Of a DNA stretch of 64,000 nucleotides, positions 32,824 to 40,810 are shown piece by piece. The notes under the pieces are model-generated. The model searched no databases. It saw only the letters and a program-made list of their open reading frames with translations, and had not been told where the DNA came from. The stretch is from an uncultured Campylobacter sp. (GTDB taxonomy: Bacteria > Campylobacterota > Campylobacteria > Campylobacterales > Campylobacteraceae). Location of the stretch: the NCBI RefSeq assembly GCF_938002845.1, contig NZ_CALKZP010000015.1, positions 1 through 64,000 on the forward strand. The letters are read 5' to 3'. Within the stretch, counting starts at the first letter, position 1. Every line of letters starts with the position of its first letter. The translations under genes were made by a program, and so were the position numbers.

Positions 32824-32956
32824 GCATAAAAATCACGAGTATATCGAGATTTTATAGATATATTTAATTAATGTATTTTAGTATATTATTTATGTAAGAG
32901 GAATTTACCGAGCTTTAATGGGCTTTGCATTAAAATTCCATTTTCAAGGAGAAGCG

Positions 32957-33328
32957 ATGATTTACGAAGATGAGATGATTTATGTGGAGCGCGAGGAGCA
33001 CGAAGTGCCGTGGGTGAAGGTCTTTACGAAGGCGAAATTTAAGGAGCTTAGCGACTGCGACGAGGCGACGCTGGCGCATCTGTGGCACGCCGTGCTTCAG
33101 TGCGAAAAGAGCCTGCGGGAGTTTTACGCGCCCGATAAGATCAACATCGCAAGCTTCGCCAACTACGTGCCGCGCGTGCATTTTCACGTCCAAGCGCGCT
33201 TTAAAAATGACAGCTTTTTTCCGGAATCCGTTTGGGGTAAAAAGATGCGAAATGGCAAGCTCGATCTGCCGGAATTTAGCGAATTCGCAGAAATTTTAGC
33301 GGCAAATTTAAAGATGGAATTCAGATGA
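32957..33328 (+). CDS. HIT-like domain protein
   Basis: 123 residues from the ATG at 32957 with SD AAGGAG; the longer frame from 32918 has no SD. It contains PRVHFHVQARF, a HIT-type H-x-H-x-Q with the last His replaced, preceded by NIASFANYVP. HIT proteins hydrolyse or transfer nucleotide phosphates, but the missing His makes catalysis uncertain. Its stop overlaps the next start as ATGA, tying it to a stand-alone sensor-type protein. Confidence 0.75.
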   Translation: MIYEDEMIYVEREEHEVPWVKVFTKAKFKELSDCDEATLAHLWHAVLQCEKSLREFYAPDKINIASFANYVPRVHFHVQARFKNDSFFPESVWGKKMRNGKLDLPEFSEFAEILAANLKMEFR

Positions 33329-34143
33329 TAGGCGCGCGATCCAAAAAATACCTAAGCCTTTTCGCGCTTGCTTGCTGCGTTGCCACCTTTGCATTTTACC
33401 TGCGCTTTAAAAGCGAGGAAAACGAGATAAAAATCAAGCAGCAGTTCGATTTTAGCGCGAGTTTGTTTGAAAAGATCGTGGACGAAGAAAAGCTAAACGC
33501 CTTTGCGATCTCGCTGATTTTGTCGCAAAACAGCGACGTGGTGCGCTGTTTTGAGAGCGGCAAACACGGCGAGTGCATGGATGTGACGAAAAAATACAAA
33601 GATATTTTAAGCGCGGTGCCCTTTTATACGGGCGTGAAGATACATTTTCATACGCAAAACACCAGAAGCCTGGCTAGGAGCTGGAGCGACGAATTTTATA
33701 ACGACGATCTGAGCTCGTTTCGCCATTCGCTTTTGCAGATCCGCTATAGTCTGCTTCCAAAAGCGCTCGTCGAGATGGGGCGGTGCGGGGTCTTCATGCG
33801 CGGAATTTCGCCGGTTTTTAGCGACGGTAAATTTATCGGAAGCGCCGAGATAATGCTCGATTTCGAGCACGTCATCGCGCAGATCAACCGCATGGGAAAC
33901 GATATTTTTATCCTCGTAGATAAGAGGTTTGAGACCGACTGCTTCTACGATAAAATAGGCGTTATCAAGGACTTTATCGTCGTAAACAGCGCGCCGGATT
34001 ACGACGTTTTGTCGATTTTGGCGACGCTTGATTTTGGGGCGCAGAGTTTTATCAAAAAGGATGGGCATTATTTTTACGTGAGGGCGTTTTCGGATGAAAA
34101 CGGCACGAAGCTGGGCTATATAATTTTGCATCGCGAAGGCTAG
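33325..34143 (+). CDS. Stand-alone cache-type periplasmic sensor domain protein
   Basis: 272 residues. One N-terminal membrane helix (about 10-26) is followed by a cytoplasm-free sensor domain: FFDFSASLFEKI-like start, TGVKIHFHTQNTRSLARSW, DLSSFRHSLLQIRYSLLP, RGISPVFSDGKFIGSAEIMLDF. These are the blocks of the double-cache ligand-binding domains of Campylobacter chemoreceptors and kinases. Here nothing follows: no second helix, HAMP, kinase or methyl-accepting domain. It may present ligand to another membrane protein. It is coupled to the HIT-like gene by an ATGA overlap. Confidence 0.7.
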   Translation: MIGARSKKYLSLFALACCVATFAFYLRFKSEENEIKIKQQFDFSASLFEKIVDEEKLNAFAISLILSQNSDVVRCFESGKHGECMDVTKKYKDILSAVPFYTGVKIHFHTQNTRSLARSWSDEFYNDDLSSFRHSLLQIRYSLLPKALVEMGRCGVFMRGISPVFSDGKFIGSAEIMLDFEHVIAQINRMGNDIFILVDKRFETDCFYDKIGVIKDFIVVNSAPDYDVLSILATLDFGAQSFIKKDGHYFYVRAFSDENGTKLGYIILHREG

Positions 34144-34276
34144 CGGCGGGATTTAAATTTAGGCGACCGTGGCTTGTTTGCCTTGTCGCGGCGACGCGGC
34201 GAGCGAGCGTTTTAAATTTAATCGCAAGATCGCGGAAATTTGCGCTGAAATTTTAAATTTTAAAAGGAGCGTCGGT

Positions 34277-35038
34277 ATGAAATTTTATAAATCCGTTAAA
34301 TTTAAAGCAATAGCTGGCGTGCTGCTTCTGACGGCGATACTCTGCGCCGCATTTATCCGCATCATCCCCGATTATTCCACTTCACGAGGCTTCGCGATAG
34401 TTTCTCTTTCCGACTATAACAAATACAAGCAGGGCTATTGCCTCAAAGAGAATAGAATTTTACCGAAGAAAGAGCTGTATAAAAGAGCGATAGGGCAGTA
34501 TTTGAATTATGAGTTAAAACTAGAACAAATGATCAATGATTATAGGACCTACGCCTATGGCAGTTCTTGGCGTAGCTCATATGAAATTGCATACTATGAA
34601 CTAGAGAACATAAATTTATCTAATTGGTTTGAAGTATTAAAAAAGCATCATGATAATAATGAGACGTTTGAGGAAATTTTTATGAATAAATTAAAGGCTA
34701 AAAAAACCGACCCAAAGAAATATATAAAGATAAATTTGAACGATATGAGTGCTGGATTTGATAGACCGATAATTATTCTAGACGGCGCTTATAAAGGACC
34801 GAATATTCATATATTGTTAGATAAGTTTGTTTTAATTTATAAAAATTATATACAACGCAACCATTCCGAATACCTATTTGATAGAATGAATTTTTCTGAA
34901 AAAATCAAAGAATATTATCAGGAAAGAAACAAGGCGTCGTTTGATATAAAACAGGGTTTTGAGCTGGACAACTGCGGAAATCTAAATTATCCATTGAAAG
35001 AATATTATTTAGGTAGTAGAGAGGCAAAAGGCGGCTGA
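34277..35038 (+). CDS. Hypothetical membrane-anchored protein, AT-rich
   Basis: 253 residues from the ATG at 34277 with SD AAAAGGAG; the frame is open 108 bases further upstream. One N-terminal helix (about 11-28) then an outside domain with many Tyr, Asn and Lys (YKQGYCLKENRILPKKELY, RAIGQYLNYELKLEQ). From about 34440 on it is clearly more AT-rich than its neighbours, a hint of acquisition from elsewhere. I do not recognise the family. A GC-rich hairpin covers its stop codon. Confidence 0.6.
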   Translation: MKFYKSVKFKAIAGVLLLTAILCAAFIRIIPDYSTSRGFAIVSLSDYNKYKQGYCLKENRILPKKELYKRAIGQYLNYELKLEQMINDYRTYAYGSSWRSSYEIAYYELENINLSNWFEVLKKHHDNNETFEEIFMNKLKAKKTDPKKYIKINLNDMSAGFDRPIIILDGAYKGPNIHILLDKFVLIYKNYIQRNHSEYLFDRMNFSEKIKEYYQERNKASFDIKQGFELDNCGNLNYPLKEYYLGSREAKGG

Positions 35039-35046
35039 AAAGCCGC
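35031..35046 (+). terminator. GAAA-loop hairpin across a stop codon
   Basis: GCGGCT (35031-35036) and AGCCGC (35041-35046) pair around a GAAA tetraloop, with the TGA stop of the 34277 gene inside the structure. The following sequence is A-rich rather than T-rich, so it may be a processing or stability element more than a classical terminator. Confidence 0.45.
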
Positions 35047-35128
35047 GCTAAAACAAAATTTAAAAAGCCCTAGCCGCGAAATTTCACTTCTAAATTTTAA
35101 AATTTGCGCCCAAATTTAACGCACCGTT

Positions 35129-35479
35129 TTAGTCCAAAAGCTTCTGCTTAAACAGCGGGATTTTGTAGCAAAAGGTGCTGCCCTCGCCAAGCTTCGAGCT
35201 GACGCTTTTTGCGATGCCGTAGCGCTTGCAAATTTTATCGATTATGTTTAGCCCGAGACCGAATCCGCCAAGAGCTGCGTTTTCGCGCGAGTATCTCTCC
35301 CAGATCGCGCTCGTATCCTTTATGCCGATGCCGAAATCCTGCACGCTAAAGACCGCTATGCTCACCCTTTTTTCCAGCCCGATGATGATTTTGCCGCCAG
35401 GGCGAGAGTATTTTATGGCGTTGCTTAGAGTGTTGTCGATGAGGCGCATTAGCGAGGTTTCGTCCATAAAAACGCTCAC
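35129..35479 (-). CDS. Histidine kinase, C-terminal ATPase half of a frame-broken gene
   Basis: 116 codons from a GTG. It holds the HATPase_c boxes: N box LIDNTLSNAIKYS, G1 VQDFGIGI and G2 GGFGLGLNI. By itself it has no sensor or phospho-acceptor. Reading its frame backwards gives KQKHKLAIANSASVSVFMDE, which joins smoothly to the upstream frame at FIYLVAK if one T were added to one of two T5 runs (35510-35514 or 35517-35521, plus strand). So it belongs to the same kinase as the entry at 35476-36246. Confidence 0.8.
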   Translation of the reverse strand: MSVFMDETSLMRLIDNTLSNAIKYSRPGGKIIIGLEKRVSIAVFSVQDFGIGIKDTSAIWERYSRENAALGGFGLGLNIIDKICKRYGIAKSVSSKLGEGSTFCYKIPLFKQKLLD

Positions 35480-36246
35480 ACTGGCGCTATTCGCGATTGC
35501 AAGCTTATGTTTTTGCTTTTTGCGACCAGATAGATGAAATTTATCCTAGCGCTCAAAAACTCGCTCATATCGATGCGCCGGCTTTTTAGGCTCATCTTGC
35601 CGCTTTTGATGAAGTACTCCACGTCCTCGTAAGTAATGATCATCTGCTTGAGCGCGGATTTTATGCGCGCCGTGTGTTTATCGCGCAGCTCAAGCATCTC
35701 GGTGTTGATGAGCGCGACGCCCAGAGGGGTCTTTAGCTCGTGCATCGCGTCGTTGAAAAACGCCTTGATGAGGTTGCTTTGCTGCGCGTAGAAATTTTTA
35801 ATGATTTTGTAGTTAAACAGCGCGATGATGAGCGCTACGAAAATTGTGATAAAGATCGTAGAGATCGCGATAAATTCTATCTTGGCGTAGCTTATCTTTT
35901 TTGAGATGACGAAAAAATATAGCTTGCCCTCATGTAGAAAATGGCGCTTAAAAAATACCCGTCCGCCGAATTTCAGCGTAATAAACGCAAAATCGGGCGG
36001 CTGCACGCTAAGGTTTGATCTTAAAATTTCGCCGTTTGCATTTAGGATCGCGTAGTCGTAGATGAGCTCGTCTTTTAGATCGGGATACGCGCCGCTTAGG
36101 GCTTCGCCACTTTTTTGTATCAGCTCGGCGACGTCGGCGCTCTCCTCGATTTTGGAGTTTAAATAGATGATATAAAGGCTCTCGCTTATAAAGGCGCCGA
36201 TGATGAAGATCGCGCTAAAAAGCGTAAATTTAAACCCTTTAAGCAT
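35476..36246 (-). CDS. Histidine kinase, N-terminal sensor and HisKA half
   Basis: 256 residues from the ATG at 36246, overlapping the response regulator stop; a longer frame upstream is only its antisense-like shadow. Two membrane helices (about 6-26 and 130-152) enclose a small periplasmic part. The dimerisation helix holds the phospho-acceptor His in FNDAMHELKTPLGVAL. The frame ends at SRIAPV just before the ATPase domain, which continues in the next frame (35129-35479). It would pair with the adjoining OmpR-type regulator. Confidence 0.8.
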   Translation of the reverse strand: MLKGFKFTLFSAIFIIGAFISESLYIIYLNSKIEESADVAELIQKSGEALSGAYPDLKDELIYDYAILNANGEILRSNLSVQPPDFAFITLKFGGRVFFKRHFLHEGKLYFFVISKKISYAKIEFIAISTIFITIFVALIIALFNYKIIKNFYAQQSNLIKAFFNDAMHELKTPLGVALINTEMLELRDKHTARIKSALKQMIITYEDVEYFIKSGKMSLKSRRIDMSEFLSARINFIYLVAKSKNISLQSRIAPV

Positions 36247-36892
36247 TGATCTTATATCCGAGTCCGCGGCTGGAGAGGATGAAGTCGTTGCTCGTTTTGG
36301 AGCGGAGGTTGCTGATATGCACGCGCACATCGACGCTGCCCGCCTCGCCGTCCCACACGTCGGCGATGAGCTCATCGACGCTTACGAATCTTTTGATATT
36401 GGCGAGCAGAAATTCTATGATTTTAATCTCTTTGGCGCTTAGCGATATCTTTTCGTCCGCTCGTTTTAAAATTTTTAAATTTGCGAAGTAGTGAAATTTA
36501 TCCGCGATCTTGACGGCGCCCTTTTCATCGCCGAAGTACTTTCGCATCAGCTCGCTTACTCTAAATTTAAGCTCGGCTAGGTGGAAGGGCTTTTTTAGAT
36601 ATTCGTTGCAGCCAAGCTCGTAGCACTGGCTCAAATCGTCGATGTCGCCAAGCGAGGTCATCATCATCACGGGGGTGCCTAGACCGAGGCTGCGGGCATA
36701 TTTTAGCACCTCTTCGCCCGAAACCTCCGGCACTTTGATGTCTAAAATCAGCAGATGGTAGGCATTCGCGGCGATCTTATCACAGGCTGCGTCGCCGCTA
36801 GAGCATTCGTCCACTTCGTAGCCAAGCTCCTGCAGATACTCGCTTACGCTGCTTCTGTATTCAAAATCGTCTTCTAAAAGTAAAATTTTCAA
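36239..36892 (-). CDS. OmpR-family response regulator
   Basis: 217 residues. The receiver domain has LEDDFEYR (acidic pair), LLILDIKVPEVSG (phospho-Asp about residue 51), MMTS and the Lys in YLKKPF. The C-terminal winged helix has SAKEIKIIEFLLAN and VDVRVHISNLRSK, ending in SSRGLGYKINA, all typical of OmpR/PhoB DNA binding. It follows psrC by 26 bases and overlaps the kinase gene by eight, so the pair is probably expressed with the psr operon and may control it. Confidence 0.92.
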   Translation of the reverse strand: MKILLLEDDFEYRSSVSEYLQELGYEVDECSSGDAACDKIAANAYHLLILDIKVPEVSGEEVLKYARSLGLGTPVMMMTSLGDIDDLSQCYELGCNEYLKKPFHLAELKFRVSELMRKYFGDEKGAVKIADKFHYFANLKILKRADEKISLSAKEIKIIEFLLANIKRFVSVDELIADVWDGEAGSVDVRVHISNLRSKTSNDFILSSRGLGYKINA

Positions 36893-36907
36893 ACCCGTTC
36901 CCTAAAT

Positions 36908-36929
36908 CGGGAGCGAGACTACGCTCCCG
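36908..36929 (-). terminator. Hairpin across the psrC stop
   Basis: CGGGAGCG (36908-36915) and CGCTCCCG (36922-36929) form a perfect eight-pair stem around a six-base loop that contains the psrC stop. No T-run follows on the minus strand, so it may reduce rather than end transcription into the two-component genes. Confidence 0.5.
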
Positions 36930-37890
36930 TGCAAATTTGCCCCGCATATACGATATAGTAACGAAGCAGAATGACGCCGCAAAGCACGACGAAAGAATTT
37001 AAAACTATAAACGCAGGCTTGTAGGCGTGGTTTTTCAGCGCCGTAAAGGCGATGATGATCGGAGCGATGAGCCCCGTGCCCAAAACGCCGATCCAGAAAA
37101 TTTTACCGTAAACCTCGTGCGTCAAAGCCTGCTGTGCCGCAAGCGCGCTCGTGCCGCCCTCGAAATACATTCCGACAAATAGAATGAATAAAAGCGGAAT
37201 CTCAAAGAGTATCGCGCGCAGATCAAGCACCAAAAGGTATTTTATGCTATCTTTGTTTAACGAGCCTTTAAAAAACAGAAGTCCAACTAAAATGCTCGCC
37301 GCGATGCCGCTGGAAAAGCCCGATAGCAAAAATAAAATCGGCAGCACCGGAGTATTCCAAAGCGGAATTTTCATTACCGCGCTTAACAAAAAGCCCGTAT
37401 ATGCGCCCACGCAAAGAGCAAGGATAAATAAAACTCGCTCGAAGAGTTTGGAAGCTTTGGCAAACGAGCCTAGCAAATTTACGATAGGGCGCAGGAATGC
37501 AAATAGTTTAAATTTACAAATTTCTTCGCCGAATACGCATAGCGCAAATACAAAGCTGAGCGGCACGTAGATTAAAAGAGCCGCCACGCCTATGCTCATT
37601 ACGGAGCCGAAGTTAAATTTGATAAGCAAAAGATAGAAGGTAAGAGGCTTGCCCAGATCAAAGATCAAAAGCAAAAGCCCCGCGCAGATCGTGATCGGCG
37701 CCGTGATCGCACCCGCTCTAATCATCGCGTCCCAGATGGAATTTTGCTCGCTTTCGTGGTGGTTCCATTTGACCAAAAGCGCCACCATCGTCGCTCCCGC
37801 GCTAAGACCCGCCAAAAATAGATAAATCGCAATCGGCCAAGGCCAGTAAATTTCAGAGTATTGGCTCATATCGCCCCACATATTATTCAT
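36919..37890 (-). CDS. psrC: NrfD/PsrC-type quinol-linked membrane subunit
   Basis: 323 residues with eight to nine membrane segments and no haem ligands of the cytochrome b type, matching PsrC/NrfD. WPWPIAIYLFLAGLSAGA near the N-terminus is the family's conserved quinone-site region, and a Glu-rich middle (FGEEICKF) follows. It takes electrons from menaquinol and passes them to the iron-sulfur subunit. It overlaps the psrB stop by eight bases. Confidence 0.88.
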   Translation of the reverse strand: MNNMWGDMSQYSEIYWPWPIAIYLFLAGLSAGATMVALLVKWNHHESEQNSIWDAMIRAGAITAPITICAGLLLLIFDLGKPLTFYLLLIKFNFGSVMSIGVAALLIYVPLSFVFALCVFGEEICKFKLFAFLRPIVNLLGSFAKASKLFERVLFILALCVGAYTGFLLSAVMKIPLWNTPVLPILFLLSGFSSGIAASILVGLLFFKGSLNKDSIKYLLVLDLRAILFEIPLLFILFVGMYFEGGTSALAAQQALTHEVYGKIFWIGVLGTGLIAPIIIAFTALKNHAYKPAFIVLNSFVVLCGVILLRYYIVYAGQICTGA

Positions 37891-38449
37891 AGCGTCCTCC
37901 TTTTTTGTTTTTGATATTCGCTAGGCGCGGTTTGGTGTTTAGATACGCTTTCGGATATTCTACGCTCGTTTTGGCTAGCAGCTTGCTTACCTCGGAATTT
38001 ACGTCATTTACGTCGCCGAAAGTTAAAGCATCTGTTGGGCACACGCTTACGCAGGCGGGCTGTAAGCCTTTGCTAGTGCGGTTCGTGTAGCAAAAGGTGC
38101 ATTTACCGATAGCGTGCGTGATAGGATCGACAAATCTAGCGTCGTAAGGACAGGCCAGGATGCAGTATTTGCAGCTGACGCAAAGCCTCTCGTCTATGAG
38201 CGTTACGCCGTCTTTGGTTTTAAAGCTCGCTCCCGTAGGGCAGACGTCCACGCAGGGGCTATCCTCGCACATAACGCAGCTGGCGCGCGAGTAATCAAGC
38301 TTTAAATTTGGAAAAACGCCGCTTGTTTTGCCGTGAACCTGCAGCCTATAAACGCCGCTAGGCACGCCGTTTTCGTTCCTGCATGCAACCGAACAGGCTT
38401 GGCAACCTATACATAAATTTTCGTCGTGAATCATTATGAGTTTTTTCAT
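37883..38449 (-). CDS. psrB: Four-cluster ferredoxin subunit, PsrB/PhsB-like
   Basis: 188 residues from the ATG at 38449 with an SD (AAAGGGG); the frame reaches 38464. Four cysteine groups for [4Fe-4S] clusters are plain: CIGCQACSVAC, CVMCEDSPCVDVCPTGA, CVSCKYCILACPYDARF and CTFC..ACVSVCPTDAL. It bridges electrons between the membrane subunit PsrC and the molybdopterin subunit. No Tat signal of its own, so it rides with PsrA into the periplasm. Confidence 0.9.
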   Translation of the reverse strand: MKKLIMIHDENLCIGCQACSVACRNENGVPSGVYRLQVHGKTSGVFPNLKLDYSRASCVMCEDSPCVDVCPTGASFKTKDGVTLIDERLCVSCKYCILACPYDARFVDPITHAIGKCTFCYTNRTSKGLQPACVSVCPTDALTFGDVNDVNSEVSKLLAKTSVEYPKAYLNTKPRLANIKNKKGGRYE

Positions 38450-38460
38450 AACCGCCCCTT

Positions 38461-40725
38461 TCAAATTTTAACTATATCGACGCCGACGTTGGTTACCATC
38501 GTGCTTACTACAGGACCCGCAGCGGGATCGAGAAGGACGCTTTGGTTCGTGCCTATGCCGTTCGTGCGCTTTAACCCCGGGCTTACGTGCCCAAAACCGT
38601 GGTATAAAAATAGGCAATCATCCCTGATGCCTTGCGTGACGAAAATTTTAGCTTTTTGCTCGCCGAATTTATTTTTGAGCTTCACGATATCGCCCGTCTT
38701 TAGCCCCTCCGCTTTTGCGGAAGCCGGGCTGATCCAAACCGGCGATTCGCTCATCATATCGTTTAAAATTTTGACATTTTGAGTGTGGCCGTTGGTGTGA
38801 AGCGCGGTCTTGCCGGTCATGAGGCAGTATTTGTGTCCGCCGAATACGTCCATACCCTCGGTATTTAAGCAGCCGTATCCCGCAAAAAGCTCCTCCACTT
38901 TCGGCGCGAAAAGCTCGATCTTGCCGCTTGGGGTTTTAAATTTCATCTGCGAGCTCATCTCGCCGTTTTCGTCCACGAACTCCGCGGCGGCAGGATATTT
39001 ATCAATAAATTTAGCTACGAGCTTCGGCTCTCGGTAATACAGCTTCGGCACCTTGTAGCTTACGTAGCCGTTTTTGATTAAATTTGCGATTAGCTCGGCG
39101 TTGCCTTTGGCTTGCTGCATGCGGTATTCGTCGATATTGTTCCAGGTGTAGTCCTTATCGATCTTCATCACCCTCGCAAGCTCTCTAAAAATTTCATAGC
39201 CGCACTTCGTATCGCCCACCGGCTCGACGGCTTTGTTTCGCATCACAAATCCCGGCGCGGTGCCGCCTTTGTTTTGAATCGACTCGTCGCGCTCCAAATA
39301 CGTGGATTCGGGCAAGATCACGTCGGCTAGGCACGCAAAGTCGCTCATATACACGTCGATTGCGAGCACGAAGTCTAGCTTTTTGATCGCCTCTACGCTC
39401 TTATCCACGCCCGCAACGTTGATGAGGTGGTTAAAGCGCGTGCTGACCCAGCCTTTTACGGGGTAAGGCTTTTCGCTTAAAATCGTAGGCGCGATCTGCA
39501 TCAAAACGCCGTGTTTGCGTGGCACGAAGAAATTTTCGCTACCTTCTTCGCCGCAGCCGTCGATACGCGCGGTCTTTGGAATTTTAAAGCCTTTATCCGG
39601 GTTTGAGATGGTAGGGAAGAGATCCTCTTTGCAAAGCGAGTTGAAGGTTTTGGAGTCTTTAGAGAAGTAAATTCCGCCCTTTTTCTCGACGTTTCCCATT
39701 AGCGCGTTTGCGATCGCGATGGCGCGCGTGCGGACGTATTCGGCTTTGGCGGTCGTGGTTTTATGACCCCAGTCGATTACAACTGCGGGAGCCGCGGCGT
39801 AAATTTCATTTGCGATGCGCTCTACCTTGTCCGCTTTGATCCCAGTAATGGCCTCTTGCCAAAGCGGCGTCGTATCCTTCACGGACTGCCTTAGCTCCTC
39901 TAGCCCCACGGCGTATTGTTCGATAAATTTTTTGTCGTATTTGTTATCGCGCAGCCAGACGTGAATCAGCGCCATCAAAAACGCCGCGTCGGTTCCCGGT
40001 TTTATCGGCAGCCACTCGTCAGCTTTGGAAGCTACGACGCTAAAGCGCGGATCGAGGACCAAAAGCTTTACGTCCTCTCTGCTTGCGGCTTTTGCGAGCT
40101 TTTTGGTTTTTGAGATATCAATTCCCTCAAAAAGATTGTGGCCGAAATTTACGATGTATTTTGCATCGCCGTAGTCTCTTTGCATATTAGCGCCGAAGGT
40201 GTGCGGTACGGCGATATTGTAGGTAACCGGGCAACAGGACCAGTGCGAGTAGATGTTCGGGCTGCCGTAAGCACAGGCGAAATTCATCATCTGAGTGTGG
40301 TGCTCGCCCGTTTTGGATGTAAAAACCACGCTCTGCGGGCCATATTTTTGCGAAATCTCGTCTAGCCTCTGCGCGCAAATTTTAAGCGCTTCGTCCCAGC
40401 TCGCCTCTCTAAATTTGCCCTCGCCGCGCTCGCCTACGCGAATGAGCGGCTTAATGAGCCTTTGATCGTCGTAGAGCTGATTGATGCCCGCTCCGCCGCG
40501 AGCGCAGACGGAGGTTTTGTTTGAAAATCTGTGGTTGCCCTCGATTAAAGCGCCGCGGCCGTCTTTGACGGTCACCTCGATAGGACAGCGCGAAGAGCAC
40601 ATCTCGCAGACGCTGGCGACTTTCTTTTCCGTCCCGCCGGTGACCGCGCTAGCGTTTAAATTTAGATTTAACGTCGCTAGCGTGCCGATTGCGGCGGTGC
40701 TTTTTAAGAAATTTCGTCTATTCAT
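38461..40725 (-). CDS. psrA: Molybdopterin polysulfide/thiosulfate reductase catalytic subunit, PsrA/PhsA-like
   Basis: 754 residues. The Tat signal NRRNFLKSTAAIGTLATLN sends it folded to the periplasm. A [4Fe-4S] motif, CEMCSSRCPIEV...CARGGAG, is followed by YSHWSCCPVTYN with the Cys expected to bind Mo, and the molybdopterin-dinucleotide domain near the end (GLKTGDIVKLKNKFG). Family members reduce polysulfide or thiosulfate. PsrA versus PhsA cannot be settled by eye. It is the first gene of a leftward psrABC operon that runs into a two-component system. Confidence 0.9.
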   Translation of the reverse strand: MNRRNFLKSTAAIGTLATLNLNLNASAVTGGTEKKVASVCEMCSSRCPIEVTVKDGRGALIEGNHRFSNKTSVCARGGAGINQLYDDQRLIKPLIRVGERGEGKFREASWDEALKICAQRLDEISQKYGPQSVVFTSKTGEHHTQMMNFACAYGSPNIYSHWSCCPVTYNIAVPHTFGANMQRDYGDAKYIVNFGHNLFEGIDISKTKKLAKAASREDVKLLVLDPRFSVVASKADEWLPIKPGTDAAFLMALIHVWLRDNKYDKKFIEQYAVGLEELRQSVKDTTPLWQEAITGIKADKVERIANEIYAAAPAVVIDWGHKTTTAKAEYVRTRAIAIANALMGNVEKKGGIYFSKDSKTFNSLCKEDLFPTISNPDKGFKIPKTARIDGCGEEGSENFFVPRKHGVLMQIAPTILSEKPYPVKGWVSTRFNHLINVAGVDKSVEAIKKLDFVLAIDVYMSDFACLADVILPESTYLERDESIQNKGGTAPGFVMRNKAVEPVGDTKCGYEIFRELARVMKIDKDYTWNNIDEYRMQQAKGNAELIANLIKNGYVSYKVPKLYYREPKLVAKFIDKYPAAAEFVDENGEMSSQMKFKTPSGKIELFAPKVEELFAGYGCLNTEGMDVFGGHKYCLMTGKTALHTNGHTQNVKILNDMMSESPVWISPASAKAEGLKTGDIVKLKNKFGEQKAKIFVTQGIRDDCLFLYHGFGHVSPGLKRTNGIGTNQSVLLDPAAGPVVSTMVTNVGVDIVKI

Positions 40726-40810
40726 AAAAACTCCTTACCTTTAAATTTTGGTAGGAATTCTAAGGCTTCATCGTAAAAATAAGGTTAATTTTGATAATGC
40801 AGCTTTTGGC

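Noticed and set aside
38461..40725. Possible selenocysteine in the molybdopterin reductase
   Set aside because: The Mo-ligand position is a plain Cys codon and there is no in-frame TGA.
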